This document shows positions 1-10,130 of a stretch of 64,000 nucleotides of DNA, piece after piece. The first letter of the stretch is position 1. Each line of letters opens with the position of its first letter. A program made the translations under genes and the position numbers. This DNA comes from Selaginella moellendorffii. Its lineage: Eukaryota; Streptophyta; Lycopodiopsida; Selaginellales; Selaginellaceae. Where the stretch lies: contig NW_003314380.1 in NCBI RefSeq assembly GCF_000143415.4, forward strand, positions 147,613-211,612. Reading direction: 5' to 3'. The notes under the pieces are model-generated. The model ran no database searches and was not told the DNA's origin. It saw nothing but the letters and a program-made list of their open reading frames with translations.

Positions 1-1510
1 GCTCGAGAGCTAGCATCCGAGGCTGGCGGTACCCAACCGAGACGAGATCTTGCAACCACGCCACCGTCAAGTCGACGTTTTGTGCGCTCCAGTAGCCATT
101 CTCAGCCATGGAGTGACTGAGATGGAGAATCCGCTGGAACAACGACCGCTTGTCCGACCGCCATGAAACCACGAAGTTGATGAGCCGCTCCATCTTGTGC
201 AAGTCCTTCTCGTCCTTGAGAAGAATGGGATCCAGTTGATCGACACGGTGCGCTGTAGGAGGGAAAACCACGACCATCCCGCCAACTTCCCACAGCAGCC
301 GCTGAGCCCAGTAGCCTCGAACGACGTCGGCAGCTCTCGAGCTCACGTCCGCCGGGATCATGAGTGACCAGAGAGCCGGGCTGTGGAACAAAGTGTTGAC
401 GGAGCTTACGGGTGCCATGGTTCCCTGCGGAAGCGCCACTGGCGGCGCTTGCAAATCGAACTCGATGCTCAGGGCCTCGCGCTCCGACCGCCGGGTGTAG
501 TAGAAGAGCGCATCGACGTCCGCGAATCCATTCGCCAGCCCCTGCTGGATGAAGTGCCTCCCGGGAGCGATCTCGTTGTAGGCGACTTCGAGAGAGGTCT
601 CTCCCACCATCCTCACGGGAAAACCTCGCGGCCACATCGATCTCTGGCCAAAGTGGACGTAAGGATTGACGATGGTCCGGTTCTCCACCATCCGGTACTG
701 ATATAGAGGCTCCCTCCTGCCCGAGGTTCCGCTCAGCTCCACGTCGAAGACTTTCTCCAAGTTTCCTCCGCGGACGATGATCTTCTCGTCCGCGTCGTAG
801 ATCTTGCGAGCTCCGTGCTGGATGGCGAAGAGGTAGCCAACGTTTTTCCTCGCGGGACCGTCTGGATCGATGTGGCTCTGGACCCGAAAGTTCAAGCCGG
901 CTTGAGCGTCCTTGGAGAGGAAAATCGCCCCTGGAACTTCCCACTTGGTGGGAGTTTGAGAGTTTCCAAGAGCTAGAAGCTGCCACCCATCCAGCTTGGC
1001 GAGCTGCTGGATTTCTTCGCTAGGAGCTCCCGATACCGCCACGACGATCCACTTCTCGGACTTCAAGATCCCCTTGTCGACTTTCGCGCTGGCTGCTTCC
1101 AAGTCCACTCTCGGATATGGAATCTCTTCCCTCTGCCTGGAAGCCGACTCTATGCACGACAGCACCGCATTGTCGCCCCGGCTTCTCACCATCAAGAACA
1201 CTATCGCGCTGAGGAACACGAAGAGCCCAATCACGATCTTCGGGAAATTCTCCACCACGAACGACTGAATCGAGGAGGAAGGCTCCGGAGGGGAGGAGCT
1301 TGGCGCGGGCAAAATCGGCCGCCTCTCAGTGTCTTCTTCCACCTCGCTCTCCTCGCTGCCCTCGAAATCTTCCTCATTGCGGCCCGGAATCACGGTGGTG
1401 GAGTTCGAATCTAGCTTGAAGTGCACACCATTCCTGGCCGGAGCCCCAGATCCATCTCGAGCCTCGCCATTCCCAGCCGGGGATGGGTCTATCCTGTCCT
1501 GCACGTACAT
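1..1510 (-). CDS. STL: STELLO-like Golgi glycosyltransferase, 5' part (runs off left edge)
   Basis: The start ATG lies at 1508-1510 and one uninterrupted frame runs to the left edge (about 503 codons, no intron). The protein opens MYVQDRIDPSPAGNG, close to the start of Arabidopsis STELLO1/2 as I remember it. One hydrophobic segment (KIVIGLFVFLSAIVFLMV, about residues 87-105) predicts a type II Golgi membrane anchor. Downstream come blocks typical of the family: SEKWIVVAVSGAPSEE, DGWQLLALGNSQTP, VGYLFAIQHGARKIYDADE, and later PYVHFGQRSMWPRGFP and VEAYWAQRLLWE-like text; the end visible here is WLQDLVSVGYRQPRM. STELLO proteins reside in the Golgi and are needed for assembly of cellulose synthase complexes. 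The C-terminal glycosyltransferase half is outside the window. Family assignment is firm; the exact biochemical activity is not shown by the sequence. Confidence 0.88.
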   Translation of the reverse strand, partial: MYVQDRIDPSPAGNGEARDGSGAPARNGVHFKLDSNSTTVIPGRNEEDFEGSEESEVEEDTERRPILPAPSSSPPEPSSSIQSFVVENFPKIVIGLFVFLSAIVFLMVRSRGDNAVLSCIESASRQREEIPYPRVDLEAASAKVDKGILKSEKWIVVAVSGAPSEEIQQLAKLDGWQLLALGNSQTPTKWEVPGAIFLSKDAQAGLNFRVQSHIDPDGPARKNVGYLFAIQHGARKIYDADEKIIVRGGNLEKVFDVELSGTSGRREPLYQYRMVENRTIVNPYVHFGQRSMWPRGFPVRMVGETSLEVAYNEIAPGRHFIQQGLANGFADVDALFYYTRRSEREALSIEFDLQAPPVALPQGTMAPVSSVNTLFHSPALWSLMIPADVSSRAADVVRGYWAQRLLWEVGGMVVVFPPTAHRVDQLDPILLKDEKDLHKMERLINFVVSWRSDKRSLFQRILHLSHSMAENGYWSAQNVDLTVAWLQDLVSVGYRQPRMLALE

Positions 1511-1765
1511 TTCGCTTACATGAGCTGCGCGCAAAGATCTAGCGCGGCCTTCCACCAGATCCTACGCCCGCATTGCTGCTCCACGATCACCCAAGAACCC
1601 TAATTACGACTTCCCACCAAACATTTGGTAAAAATGACACGCAAAAATGGACGGCCAAGATCTTTTAGCGCCATAGCCGAGATTTCTTCTCGAGAGTTTC
1701 TCTCCTTTACCAGGCTCTTTACCAAACTCAAGAAAAGCTCGCGAAGTAAAGCTAAAGCCATAAAT

Positions 1766-4189
1766 CTAGAAATCGTCTTCAATCTCGTCACACTCGTCGG
1801 CAGCACTGGTGATAACTTTTGGAGATCTCGGCTTCCAAGCGTCGCGAGTGAACGCGGAAATATTTCGCAGGAATGGAATGTACTCGGTTGCCTGCTCAAC
1901 CGGACCAATATTACTATCTCTCAACGACGCAAAGATCTCCCTCTGCAGCACGAACCGAGAAGAAAAAATAAAAACTTTTGCGTTAGCTCGGATCCACCAA
2001 AAGATGTGAAAGCATCACCTTCTTGCTTGATAGCGAGCGCTCAACTTGCCAAAGCATGGGACTTCTCAGCGTCTGCCATCTGTTTAAAGAACCAAGTTTA
2101 AGTTGTCCGGAGAAAGACAAGAGAAAAAGAAGCTACCTTCGAGGAGCAGGGTGTGTGTTACCAAAAAGAACACCCCGTGCAGCTAAAGAAGCAGCCGCAG
2201 CTTCTCCAAGTTGCGAAGCATTCGTCCATCCGGAATCTAAGAGGGGCCCTCTCGACTGCCAGGAAAATCTTGCACCAACGAGGTCTGCGTCACTTATGTA
2301 CTGGATGATGTCCGCAACGTCTTCGATGGCATCGTCATCGACAAAGTCTGGCACTGCACAAAACGATCAAGGATTATAATCAAGAGCTGAGCCAGTACCA
2401 TTCTCGTGGAGAAAAGAGACGAGTGTTGAAGCTTCGGCGTGCGACTGGGATATGACTAGCTCGGGATCTTTCATTTGCAAGGGTGGTCTTTGATACTGTT
2501 GCTGAAGTGGACACGAAAGTTTTTCACCTGCAAAAAAGAAATGTCGGTCACGATTCTTAGACAACAACAAGTACCAACCTGATTCAGACTCCGCGTCGGC
2601 CACTCGCTTGTTGTGCAAGAATTTTCCAAGAGCATGAAATAGAGATAAGATGTGATCCCTACCGCATTTCGAACCATACTGTTCTTTGGGAGGTTCGTCG
2701 TCTGGAGTAGAAGAAGCTCCGCGAACTTGCTGGCGCTTTCGTCTTCTTGACTCGGATTTATCGGATTTCGAACTATTGAGGCAGAGAAATTGGAGATGTA
2801 GGATGGCGTGTCTGATATCTCCCGCGGCGGTTTGAGCAATTTCAGCCACCATTTCGCTAGGTACACGGCATTTCTTCGCTTTGACAAGATTAGCCAAAAC
2901 TTTTTTAATGGCGTTTACAGTGATCGGGTTGAAGGCAATCTGTGAAATCGAACTGAACAAAGCGAAAGGAGAGAACAAAACAAAAAAAATACCTTGGAGG
3001 CTCCTCCACTCTCGAGTGTTTTTACTATCTCTCCCATGCATCGTGCCATTGAACTTCCTCGAAAACCATCGTCAGCCACATCTGTAACAACTATAACGGT
3101 TGGAAACTTCGCACCCGCAAGTAACTGGCGAAGTGATTGGAGTAGCTGCCTTTTCTTGTCCTCCCCATTTACTAAAGGTACGTCGTCAATGAGAACGAAT
3201 TTCGTTCTCCTAACCGGAGCATTTAGTGGAAGAGAAGGAAACTTGGTTGTTTTGTCCAAAAATGTTTCAAAATCCTTCAGCTTTGAACTATATTTTGATC
3301 CTAAAAACCATGTCGAGGAAAAAAATTCAGAAAGTTCTTGTCAAGTGTTACCTAGTGTATCATTGTGTAGATGCTCCTTCCAGAGAACAGGCGTTGGAGC
3401 AGTCCACTCACAAAGCTCGGCATTCATCGTGTTGGCTAAGACTCGCACAACAGTCTACAAGATCCACCGTCTTTCAGAAACGAAGAAAGAAAGAAAAAAA
3501 ACTGAAGGAAAGAAAACACTCGCCTTCTTACCGACACCAGCAGGTCCGGTGATCAACAAAAGCTTGCATGAACACTGCAGTGGCAAACAATTTCAAACGA
3601 ATGTTACGCAAGAGTTAGTGAAGGGCGAGAGGAAAAAGAGGTTTTACCCAGCCTTACCCCCAAGGGGTTGTCGATTTGGGTTTCCATCCATTGTCTCACT
3701 TCTCCAACCTGGACGAAGAAAGAAAGAAAAAAAACCACTGTTAGAAAAGAGACAGGGAACGACCAAAGCAAAAAATTAACGTTGAAAGAACTAGAACCAA
3801 AAGAATCGTAGCGATGGTGAAGAATGTAAGTGATTTACCTTCTTGCTATGAACTGCTAGATCACTCACACAGGCCGGCCGAAACTTGTCGATCCAAAGAT
3901 TATCAGAGTCTTGCCGATTATCTGGAAATCTTAGCTCGCATTGCATTCCATTGTCCATTCCAGCTCACCTCGAGTGCTATCCACCTGTAGAAACGCCATA
4001 TCCTCCTCGACTCGCTCGAACGGCGACCGCGAATCCTGCCGACGCCCGCATTGGGAAAAAAGGAAGCGAGAAGAGAAGGAACTACGAAACCTGGCTGCTC
4101 TTCTGCGAGGAGAGCGATAGCGGCAAGCGATCGTCGTCGTCATCGTCGCTCTCCTCGAGCGCCAAAACGTGGCGCTTACGCTTGGCCAT
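1766..4189 (-). CDS. RAD17: Cell cycle checkpoint clamp loader RAD17
   Basis: About eleven exons separated by short introns, from ATG 4187-4189 (MAKRKRHVLALEESDDDDD, a basic then acidic start) to TAG at 1766. Recognisable blocks in order: WIDKFRPACVSDLAVHSKK, LLLITGPAGVGK (Walker A, about 3520-3560), ELCEWTAPTPVLWKEH, FVLIDDVPLVNGEDK (Walker B region, about 3170-3215), IVVTDVADDG, IAFNPITVNAIKK, EIAQTAAGDIRHAILHLQF, GRDHILSLFHALGKFLHNK, LVSFLHENG, and the C-terminal WQTLRSPMLWQVERS. These match the plant RAD17 order. RAD17 with RFC2-5 loads the 9-1-1 clamp at DNA damage and so activates ATR signalling in the nucleus. The exon junction just after the Walker A lysine needs a GC-AG intron (3455-3523) to keep the frame. 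Small exon ends in the N-terminal part are approximate. Confidence 0.87.
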
Positions 4190-4280
4190 AACCTAGGAAC
4201 CCTAGAAGCCTGCCACGCGTCAAAAATCTAGCCCATATAAGATAGAACGAAAGCCTCGCTTGTATCTATCTAGCGCAGCG

Positions 4281-4976
4281 ATGAGCTTCTTCGTGCTCTT
4301 GGCCGTCGTTTTCTCTTCCATTCTCGCGAAATCTCAAGCCCAGATTGCTGGTCAGTTCGATCGCTCGGTTTTTTCACTGGAATTCCCAAACTTCTCATTG
4401 TTTTCCTGCTAAACTCGTGTGTGTCTTTATGCAGAGCTTTGCAAGGAATGCAACACTCTCTTCGACAACAAACACAACCATTCGGTCGTAAAGTTTGGGC
4501 AGTTTATGTGCGAGAACTTCTGCGACGAGCAGGGAAAGGTGGTGGGGCTAAACTCCGTGGCTGTGAATGCGGAGGAGATGCTGGTGTGTGATAGATGCAG
4601 GAAGAGCAAGGGCCAGTTCATGTGCTCGCTGTGCAATCCAGAAGAGAGATCGAAGATCCAGGAAGAGGATGAAGACGACGACGATGACGATCTCCCCTAT
4701 GGAGCTCGAAGAACACAGTTCTTTTGGACATCGAACGAGACCTCGTGTGACACCTGCCGGGATCGTCTGAAGTCGCCATTCTGCTTCCAGTGCAGCCTCA
4801 AGGAAGAGTGTCGAAGTTGCAACAACACCGTGGAATGCAAAACGTGCGGTGTCTTTCGGCAGCACACGGTTCATGTCTCGAAGCTGTGGCTCGGCGAAGA
4901 CAAACCATCCAAAGGAGTGGATGATCTTGGAAATGATCACCAGAGTAATCCAAGCACCACCGGAACTAGAAGTTGA
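4281..4976 (+). CDS. Secreted CxxC-rich protein 1 of a tandem trio (unknown function)
   Basis: Exon 1 4281-4350 encodes a signal peptide (MSFFVLLAVVFSSILAKSQA); the intron is 4351-4434 (GT-AG); exon 2 4435-4976 encodes the mature part. The mature protein has repeated paired cysteines: ELCKECN, MCENFCD, VCDRCRK, MCSLCNP, SCDTCRD, FCFQCS, ECRSCN and ECKTCG, with a run of Asp/Glu in the middle (about 4664-4695). The same plan (signal exon, phase-1 intron right after it, CxxC pairs) is shared with the genes at 5891 and 7013, so the three are tandem paralogues that have diverged strongly. Paired CxxC could bind metal or form disulfides; in a secreted protein disulfides are likelier. I do not recognise the family. 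Spacing to the next gene is about 0.9 kb. Confidence 0.75.
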
Positions 4977-5890
4977 CATGTTGATACTCTAGCTTAAGTT
5001 CTTTTGGTAATGCAAAAGAGCAAATTAAAGTTATTATTAATTAATATAAAATTCAGAACTACCTTATGAAATCACATTGCTCTTTTTTTACTTCCAGTTA
5101 ATTTGCTTGATCCATTTTCGTATTGATTTGTTTTTCAAAAAAGTGTTGTTATGAGAGTTTGTTTAATTGCAATTGGCTGAACCGCTCCAATCCTAGTTGC
5201 ACTGCTACAAACAAATTCAGGAGGGATGTGGAGCATGGGTTCTACCTGATAGTTTCAGCATCACTCCTCCTCACTGGCCCCTTAAACACTGGGCATTGCC
5301 TGTTAAGAACAGGCATGGGGCGGATCTCGAATGTTATATACTTTAATTTTTCTTATCTTTTTTAAAATAAAATTGAACCATGAGAAAAATACAAAAAAAT
5401 CAAATGTACAATGCCATTATTGGGCCCCTAACATTATAGTTATTTTTAATTATTGACGGTCCCTAGAATGACCTTTATAAACAACTCTGTTCTGTTGTGT
5501 TCTGTAAACTCATGCTTCATTAAGTGATCTCTGGAGTTCTGATGGAATTTTCTACAATTTTGTAACTGTAACAATTGCATCACTTTTCGAGGTTGATATA
5601 CGGACATAGAAAAAAAAAAAATGTATCAAATTCTGCATTGTCAACGCTATGTGGCTCAAGCTTCGCACGCAAATGTTCCACATAGAAAGAAGAAATAAAT
5701 ATAAATAAAGCTAAAGTTCTGTGACAAGGCTACATTCTATTCCCCTAATAAACAGTAATACAAAAAACAAATACACTCCTGTAGTGTCGTAGAAACCAAC
5801 GTATCTCTCTATAGTATTTAAACACACCATAGCTTCTCTCACACAAAACTTTATTTTTTTCTTCTTCTTTCCTCTTGTTAATATACATCA
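4977..5890. other. Intergenic region between CxxC genes 1 and 2
   Basis: This stretch is A+T-rich with poly(T)/poly(A) runs and stop codons in all frames. It must hold the 3' end of the first CxxC gene and the promoter of the second; a TATA-like run lies near 5812-5820 about 70 bases before the next ATG. No gene, RNA or repeat is recognised. Confidence 0.5.
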
Positions 5891-6508
5891 ATGGCGGGCT
5901 CTCTTTTCACTCTTTTCGCTCTTGCTCTTTTCTTCTTGATTGCAGCACAGCAGTCCCAAGCTCAAGAAGGTAAACTCAATCTAACTTTCTCAAACAAAAT
6001 TCAATTCTAACTTCTTCTTCTCGCAGACTATCTAAAACGAGTTTGCGACGGTTGCACCACCACAAAAAAACCGCTCCTTTGCAAGCTCTGTGACATTGCA
6101 CAGAAGCAAGCCGCAGCAAAACCTCCAACCATGGTGACGGAGATCCCTCAAGAGGAAGCCAAGAAGGAGGCCCTGGGCATCGCCCAAGCCGCCAAGCCAA
6201 TCCACTACACAAGTGCCAAGGTCGAGAAGAAGGACTGCGCGGAGAAATGCCCCAAAGGAAGCATTGTATACTACCTCGACGAGTGCACGGAGTGTAGGAC
6301 GGAAGTCACCACCCTTCCAGTCTATCCCGATGGAATGGACATCTCCAAGAGCTACTTTTGCACCAAACTTTGTGCCAGCAACTTCTTCAAGGGATCCAAG
6401 ATGTGTAAGTTCTGCTGGGCAACATCGCCATCGCCATCTCCATTGCCTTCTCCGGCCCCGGCGCCGACGCGAATGCCAAAGAAGAAGAACCCGCCTAAAC
6501 ACCACTGA
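5891..6508 (+). CDS. Secreted CxxC-rich protein 2 with Pro-rich AGP-like tail
   Basis: Exon 1 5891-5969 encodes MAGSLFTLFALALFFLIAAQ followed by QSQAQ, a clear signal peptide; the intron is 5970-6026; exon 2 6027-6508. The mature part carries cysteine pairs VCDGC, LCKLCD, DCAEKC, ECTEC, FCTKLC and MCKFCW, fewer than in the upstream paralogue. After the last pair comes a Ser-Pro/Ala-Pro tail (SPSPSPLPSPAPAPT, about 6424-6475) and a basic end (MPKKKNPPKHH). Such SP/AP runs are classic glycomodules for prolyl hydroxylation and arabinogalactan addition, so the protein is probably a glycosylated wall or apoplastic protein. Same intron position and phase as its two neighbours. Function unknown. Confidence 0.75.
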
Positions 6509-7012
6509 GTGTTTTTAGATCCAGCGTAGTTTAGTCGAGGAAATAAGGAAAAGCACGGACCTGTGTGTTGTTTCCAAGATAGGCCTAGTGTTTGATTCGA
6601 TCTGGTTGTCTGTGCAGTAGTGATAGTTTGTAGTAGTTTGATTCTTCGCAATAAATCTGGCAAAACTTTCTTCCTTCCAATTTTGTTTCACGACCAAGTG
6701 CCGATCAGTCTGTTCCAGAGCCATGAGCGCAATGAAATCGCTGGAACGATGTTTTACCTCAGTCGTCTCGCCGCGCTAGTTTGTCCCTGCATTACCTTCA
6801 CTTCGGTTCGTATCGCCCAAGCGCACTTAGAGAGGACTTTAAATCTGTCTCAGCCTAGAACATAAAAGTTTGTCACGATTGTCAAAAACAGATGAAGATC
6901 ACGAAGCGCCAAACCAAAGTTTTTGTCCAAATGTCCGATTGAATCATGACTTCTCCCAGACAAGGAGCTCCATAAATTCTCTTGTTCCGGGAAGCTTTAT
7001 CCAATCTCTCGC
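6509..7012. other. Intergenic region between CxxC genes 2 and 3
   Basis: About 500 bases with no supported gene. It holds the 3' end of the upstream gene and the promoter of the downstream one. Short open frames here have no signal peptide, cysteine pairs or other family mark. Confidence 0.45.
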
Positions 7013-7585
7013 ATGGATCTGGCAAGAGTTATTAGTATCATTTTGGTTCCCCATGCCTTGCTTCTCTTGATGCAGTCTCACGCACAAGGCTTACCAGGTT
7101 AGTGCTCTACAAAACTTCCGCGTTGATCATTCTTCTCGCTATCTGTGTCTCCAGATACATCTGAGCTTTTCGCTGAGATTCCAAGGCCTCTAGAAAACAC
7201 AACTTGTGAGAAATGCACCGACCCAATGACAAACACTCAGTGCCTCGGTTGTAGCATCAAAAGCATTTGCCACAAATGTAACACCTCCATGGTATGCCTA
7301 ACCTGCATGAATTTCGGCATCGAGAACATGTTAGAGAGTTCGTTTGTCGAGAAAAGTATCAGCAAGGACCTGAAAGAAACTGTGTGTAAGCTCTTTTGTC
7401 GACGCGAGATGGACTTCTGGATATCAAGATCAGCGCTCTGCCGTTCTTGTAGCTCTTTACCTCCGTCCCACTCCCCGGTTGCATCTCCAATACCATCTCC
7501 CTTTTGGGGTCGTCCCAGACAGAAACGTCAAGCTCCAGCTCCAGCTCCAGCTCCAGCCCCTGGATATCACGGATACCATCACTAG
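7013..7585 (+). CDS. Secreted CxxC-rich protein 3 with Ala-Pro tail
   Basis: Exon 1 7013-7097 gives the signal peptide MDLARVISIILVPHALLLLM; the intron is 7098-7154; exon 2 7155-7585. Cysteine pairs: TCEKCTD, QCLGCS, ICHKCN, VCLTCMN, VCKLFCR, LCRSCS. The order CxxC-x8-11-CxxC repeated resembles the first paralogue. The C-terminus is an SP/AP-rich segment ending in APAPAPAPAPGYHGYHH, which looks like an arabinogalactan glycomodule plus a His/Tyr end. An extended frame before exon 1 is not open to a better ATG. Third member of the tandem family; role unknown. The gene is followed 70 bases later by the stop of a convergent PPR gene. Confidence 0.72.
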
Positions 7586-7655
7586 TTTAGCGCCCGAGAA
7601 GAAACATAATAATTCACTGGCATACCTTTGTCAGTTGTCTGGAAATGAGAAAATT

Positions 7656-9896
7656 TTATGTCACTGCCTTTGTCACGTTTGAAAGTAGCACGTATGGTCC
7701 CGAAGAAGCACCTTCTTTCACCCCAAAAATCTTTTGCGATATTCTCTGTGCTCGTTCCAAGTCATTTGAGGTCTTACAGCAGCCGAGCAAGCTTGTCCAC
7801 GCTACCGGCGTTGGCTCAAACGGCATAAAACTGAGCACGTCCTCTGCCAGCTCCAGCTTTCCAACCCTCCCGAGAAGGTCCGCGATGCACATGAAGTGAT
7901 CGGCACTGGGCTCTATACCGTGATCTTGTCTCATGACGACGAAGAACTCGATGCCGGTTTTGAGCAAGCCTGCGTGAGCACAAGCCGAGATTATGGCGAT
8001 GAAGGTAATATAGTCGGGAAGCTCACCTTGGAGGGTCATATCCTGGAAGACTTTGAGAGCTTCCGAGCTGCGAGCACACTCGGCATAAGCTGCGATCACG
8101 GCACTCCACGAAACGACGTTGGGATTGTTGATGGTGTTGAAAACGTCTCTCGCTCTTTGTAAACAGCCACCTTCCGAGTACATGGTGATGAGAGCGTTTT
8201 GGACTCTGATTTGCTTCTCTAGTCCAGTCCCGAGGATGCTCGCATGGACCATCTTCCCATCTGGTATCGAGCAGAAGTCCAAAACGCTCACAACTGTGAT
8301 CGCTTCCGGCTTCACACCTTCCAAGTTCATGGTTTTGAACAGCCTGAAAGCCTCACTGCTGTGTCCATTCCGCGAGAGAGCTCCGATCATCACATTCCAC
8401 GGTACTATATCCTGTCCTTGCGAACTTCCTGTGACTTCTTCGAAGACCTTCCATGCGTCTTGCAGGCTTCCACACCTCCCGTACATGTCCATAAGAGCGT
8501 TGGCAAGAAGACCGCGTCTGGGAAGTCCTGCCTCTGTAACAACACCATCAACCATTCTAGCTTTAGAGAGCTCACCAAAGCAAGAGCACGCATCAATAGC
8601 ACTTAGAAACGTTACCTCGGATGGAGCCGTGCCGTCGAGGTCCATAAGTCCCAGGATTTGCAAGCCTTCCTCTCCAAGCCCGTGCTGTGCAAACACTGCG
8701 ATCATCGCAGTCCATGCTATAACGTCCGGGTTTTCAATCTCTCCTAGTGTTCTTCGAGCATCCCGCACGCTCCCACACTTTCCATACGTGTTAACAAGAG
8801 CAGTCCCGACGACAACATCGCTTCCAAGTCCATCCTCGTAGACTCTCCCGTGTATTTCCCTGCAGCAACTCAAATCCTTAGAACCAGAGAAGCAATCAAC
8901 GAGAGTGATAAAAGTGACTCTGTCTGGCTTCGTACCTGATAAACACATCAAGTGGAAGAGCTCCATCACGTTCTTGCCACTGCCAAGTTGACGAGCGTAT
9001 GACGCGATCATAGTGTTCCAAGAAACCACGTCCTTTGCAACCATGGAATCGAAGAAATTTCTAGCTTTGTCCGCGAAAGAGTTGCTGGCATAAACCCACA
9101 GCATGCTGTTCCACGAAACTATATCTCGCTCGGGCATCTCATCGAAAATCCTCCTCGCTTCGTCGGGACAGCAGTGGCCGAATAAGCCGATCAATCCATT
9201 TCCAATCTTCAAGTCAGCGGCAAATCCAGCACTCTCGATCATCGTCTGGAGGATCTTCACCTTAGCTCTTGAGCAGAAGCCCGCAGCGCGGGAGGAAACG
9301 TTGAGAATGATCACAAAGGTGATAGAGTCCGGCTTAGATCCTTCCAAGTTCATGCGTCCAAAGTGCTCTATGGCCTGTCCCTCTTGCCCATTCTCGGCAA
9401 ATGCGGCTAGCATCGCGTTCCACGTCGTAGCATTCTTCCCAGGCGTCTTCTCAAATATCTCTTTCGCCCGCTCAATCTCCCCATAGCTAGCAAACGCTTT
9501 CACCATAGTCGTCCATGACACCACATTCCTCTCAGGCATCGCCTCAAACACCTCCACCGCCTCCCACAAATGCCCATTCTGGGCAAATGCCTCGATCAGG
9601 ATTGTCCACGAGAACACATTGGGGCTCTTGATCCGGGCCAGCGCCGATCGACAACCCTGGACATCACCGCAGCGCCCATACATCTGGATCACCAGATTCC
9701 CCAGCAGTCTGTCGCCTCCCAGCCCGGATCCGAGGATGAGATCCTCCGCTTGCCTGGCCTCCGCGATCGCGCTGAGCTTGCCGCATCTCTGGACGAGCGC
9801 CGCGAGATTGGAGAAAATGGCGCCGCTAGCGCCGCTACCGTATTGCTGGATCGATTCTTTCACCCTGGATAGGGTTACCGCCAAGGGCTCATCCAT
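7656..9896 (-). CDS. Pentatricopeptide repeat protein, PLS class (PPR-1)
   Basis: Intronless frame of 746 codons from ATG 9894-9896 (MDEPLAVTLSRV); the frame is open a little further upstream but only from GTG. The protein is made of about 17 PPR motifs of alternating length, with typical text such as GNLVIQMYGRCGDVQ, NVFSWTILIEAFAQNGHLWE, NVVSWTTMVKAFASYGE and VVVGTALVNTYGKCGSV. It ends with an E-like segment (EPTPVAWTSLLGCCK ... YVLLSNV) and stops abruptly at KAVT; there is no DYW deaminase domain. PLS-class PPR proteins bind RNA in mitochondria or plastids and act in RNA editing, splicing or stability. A targeting peptide is not obvious at the very short N-terminus. Target transcript unknown. 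Confidence 0.88.
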   Translation of the reverse strand: MDEPLAVTLSRVKESIQQYGSGASGAIFSNLAALVQRCGKLSAIAEARQAEDLILGSGLGGDRLLGNLVIQMYGRCGDVQGCRSALARIKSPNVFSWTILIEAFAQNGHLWEAVEVFEAMPERNVVSWTTMVKAFASYGEIERAKEIFEKTPGKNATTWNAMLAAFAENGQEGQAIEHFGRMNLEGSKPDSITFVIILNVSSRAAGFCSRAKVKILQTMIESAGFAADLKIGNGLIGLFGHCCPDEARRIFDEMPERDIVSWNSMLWVYASNSFADKARNFFDSMVAKDVVSWNTMIASYARQLGSGKNVMELFHLMCLSGTKPDRVTFITLVDCFSGSKDLSCCREIHGRVYEDGLGSDVVVGTALVNTYGKCGSVRDARRTLGEIENPDVIAWTAMIAVFAQHGLGEEGLQILGLMDLDGTAPSEVTFLSAIDACSCFGELSKARMVDGVVTEAGLPRRGLLANALMDMYGRCGSLQDAWKVFEEVTGSSQGQDIVPWNVMIGALSRNGHSSEAFRLFKTMNLEGVKPEAITVVSVLDFCSIPDGKMVHASILGTGLEKQIRVQNALITMYSEGGCLQRARDVFNTINNPNVVSWSAVIAAYAECARSSEALKVFQDMTLQGELPDYITFIAIISACAHAGLLKTGIEFFVVMRQDHGIEPSADHFMCIADLLGRVGKLELAEDVLSFMPFEPTPVAWTSLLGCCKTSNDLERAQRISQKIFGVKEGASSGPYVLLSNVTKAVT

Positions 9897-10130
9897 GCTC
9901 AAAAGTGACACGTAAGGGAGCCACCTTTAAGCCTAGTAGGATTCAAACAGCCACGTCCGCCTCCAGCTTGTAGCCACGTAGGATTACACTGCCATCGCAT
10001 CTCCACGTACCAGAAAAATAGTGCCACGCAGGGCAGCCAGAAATTTTCTATGTAAAAATCTGTACAACCTATGGAGGTGTCACAAAAAGCTTTCCCTGTG
10101 ACAATGAGCGTGAGAAATTTGGGCTGGTTC

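Noticed and set aside
102-986. 294-codon minus-strand open frame inside the STELLO gene
   Set aside because: Same strand but another frame; Arg/Ser-rich shadow. The true frame (start 1510) matches STELLO throughout.
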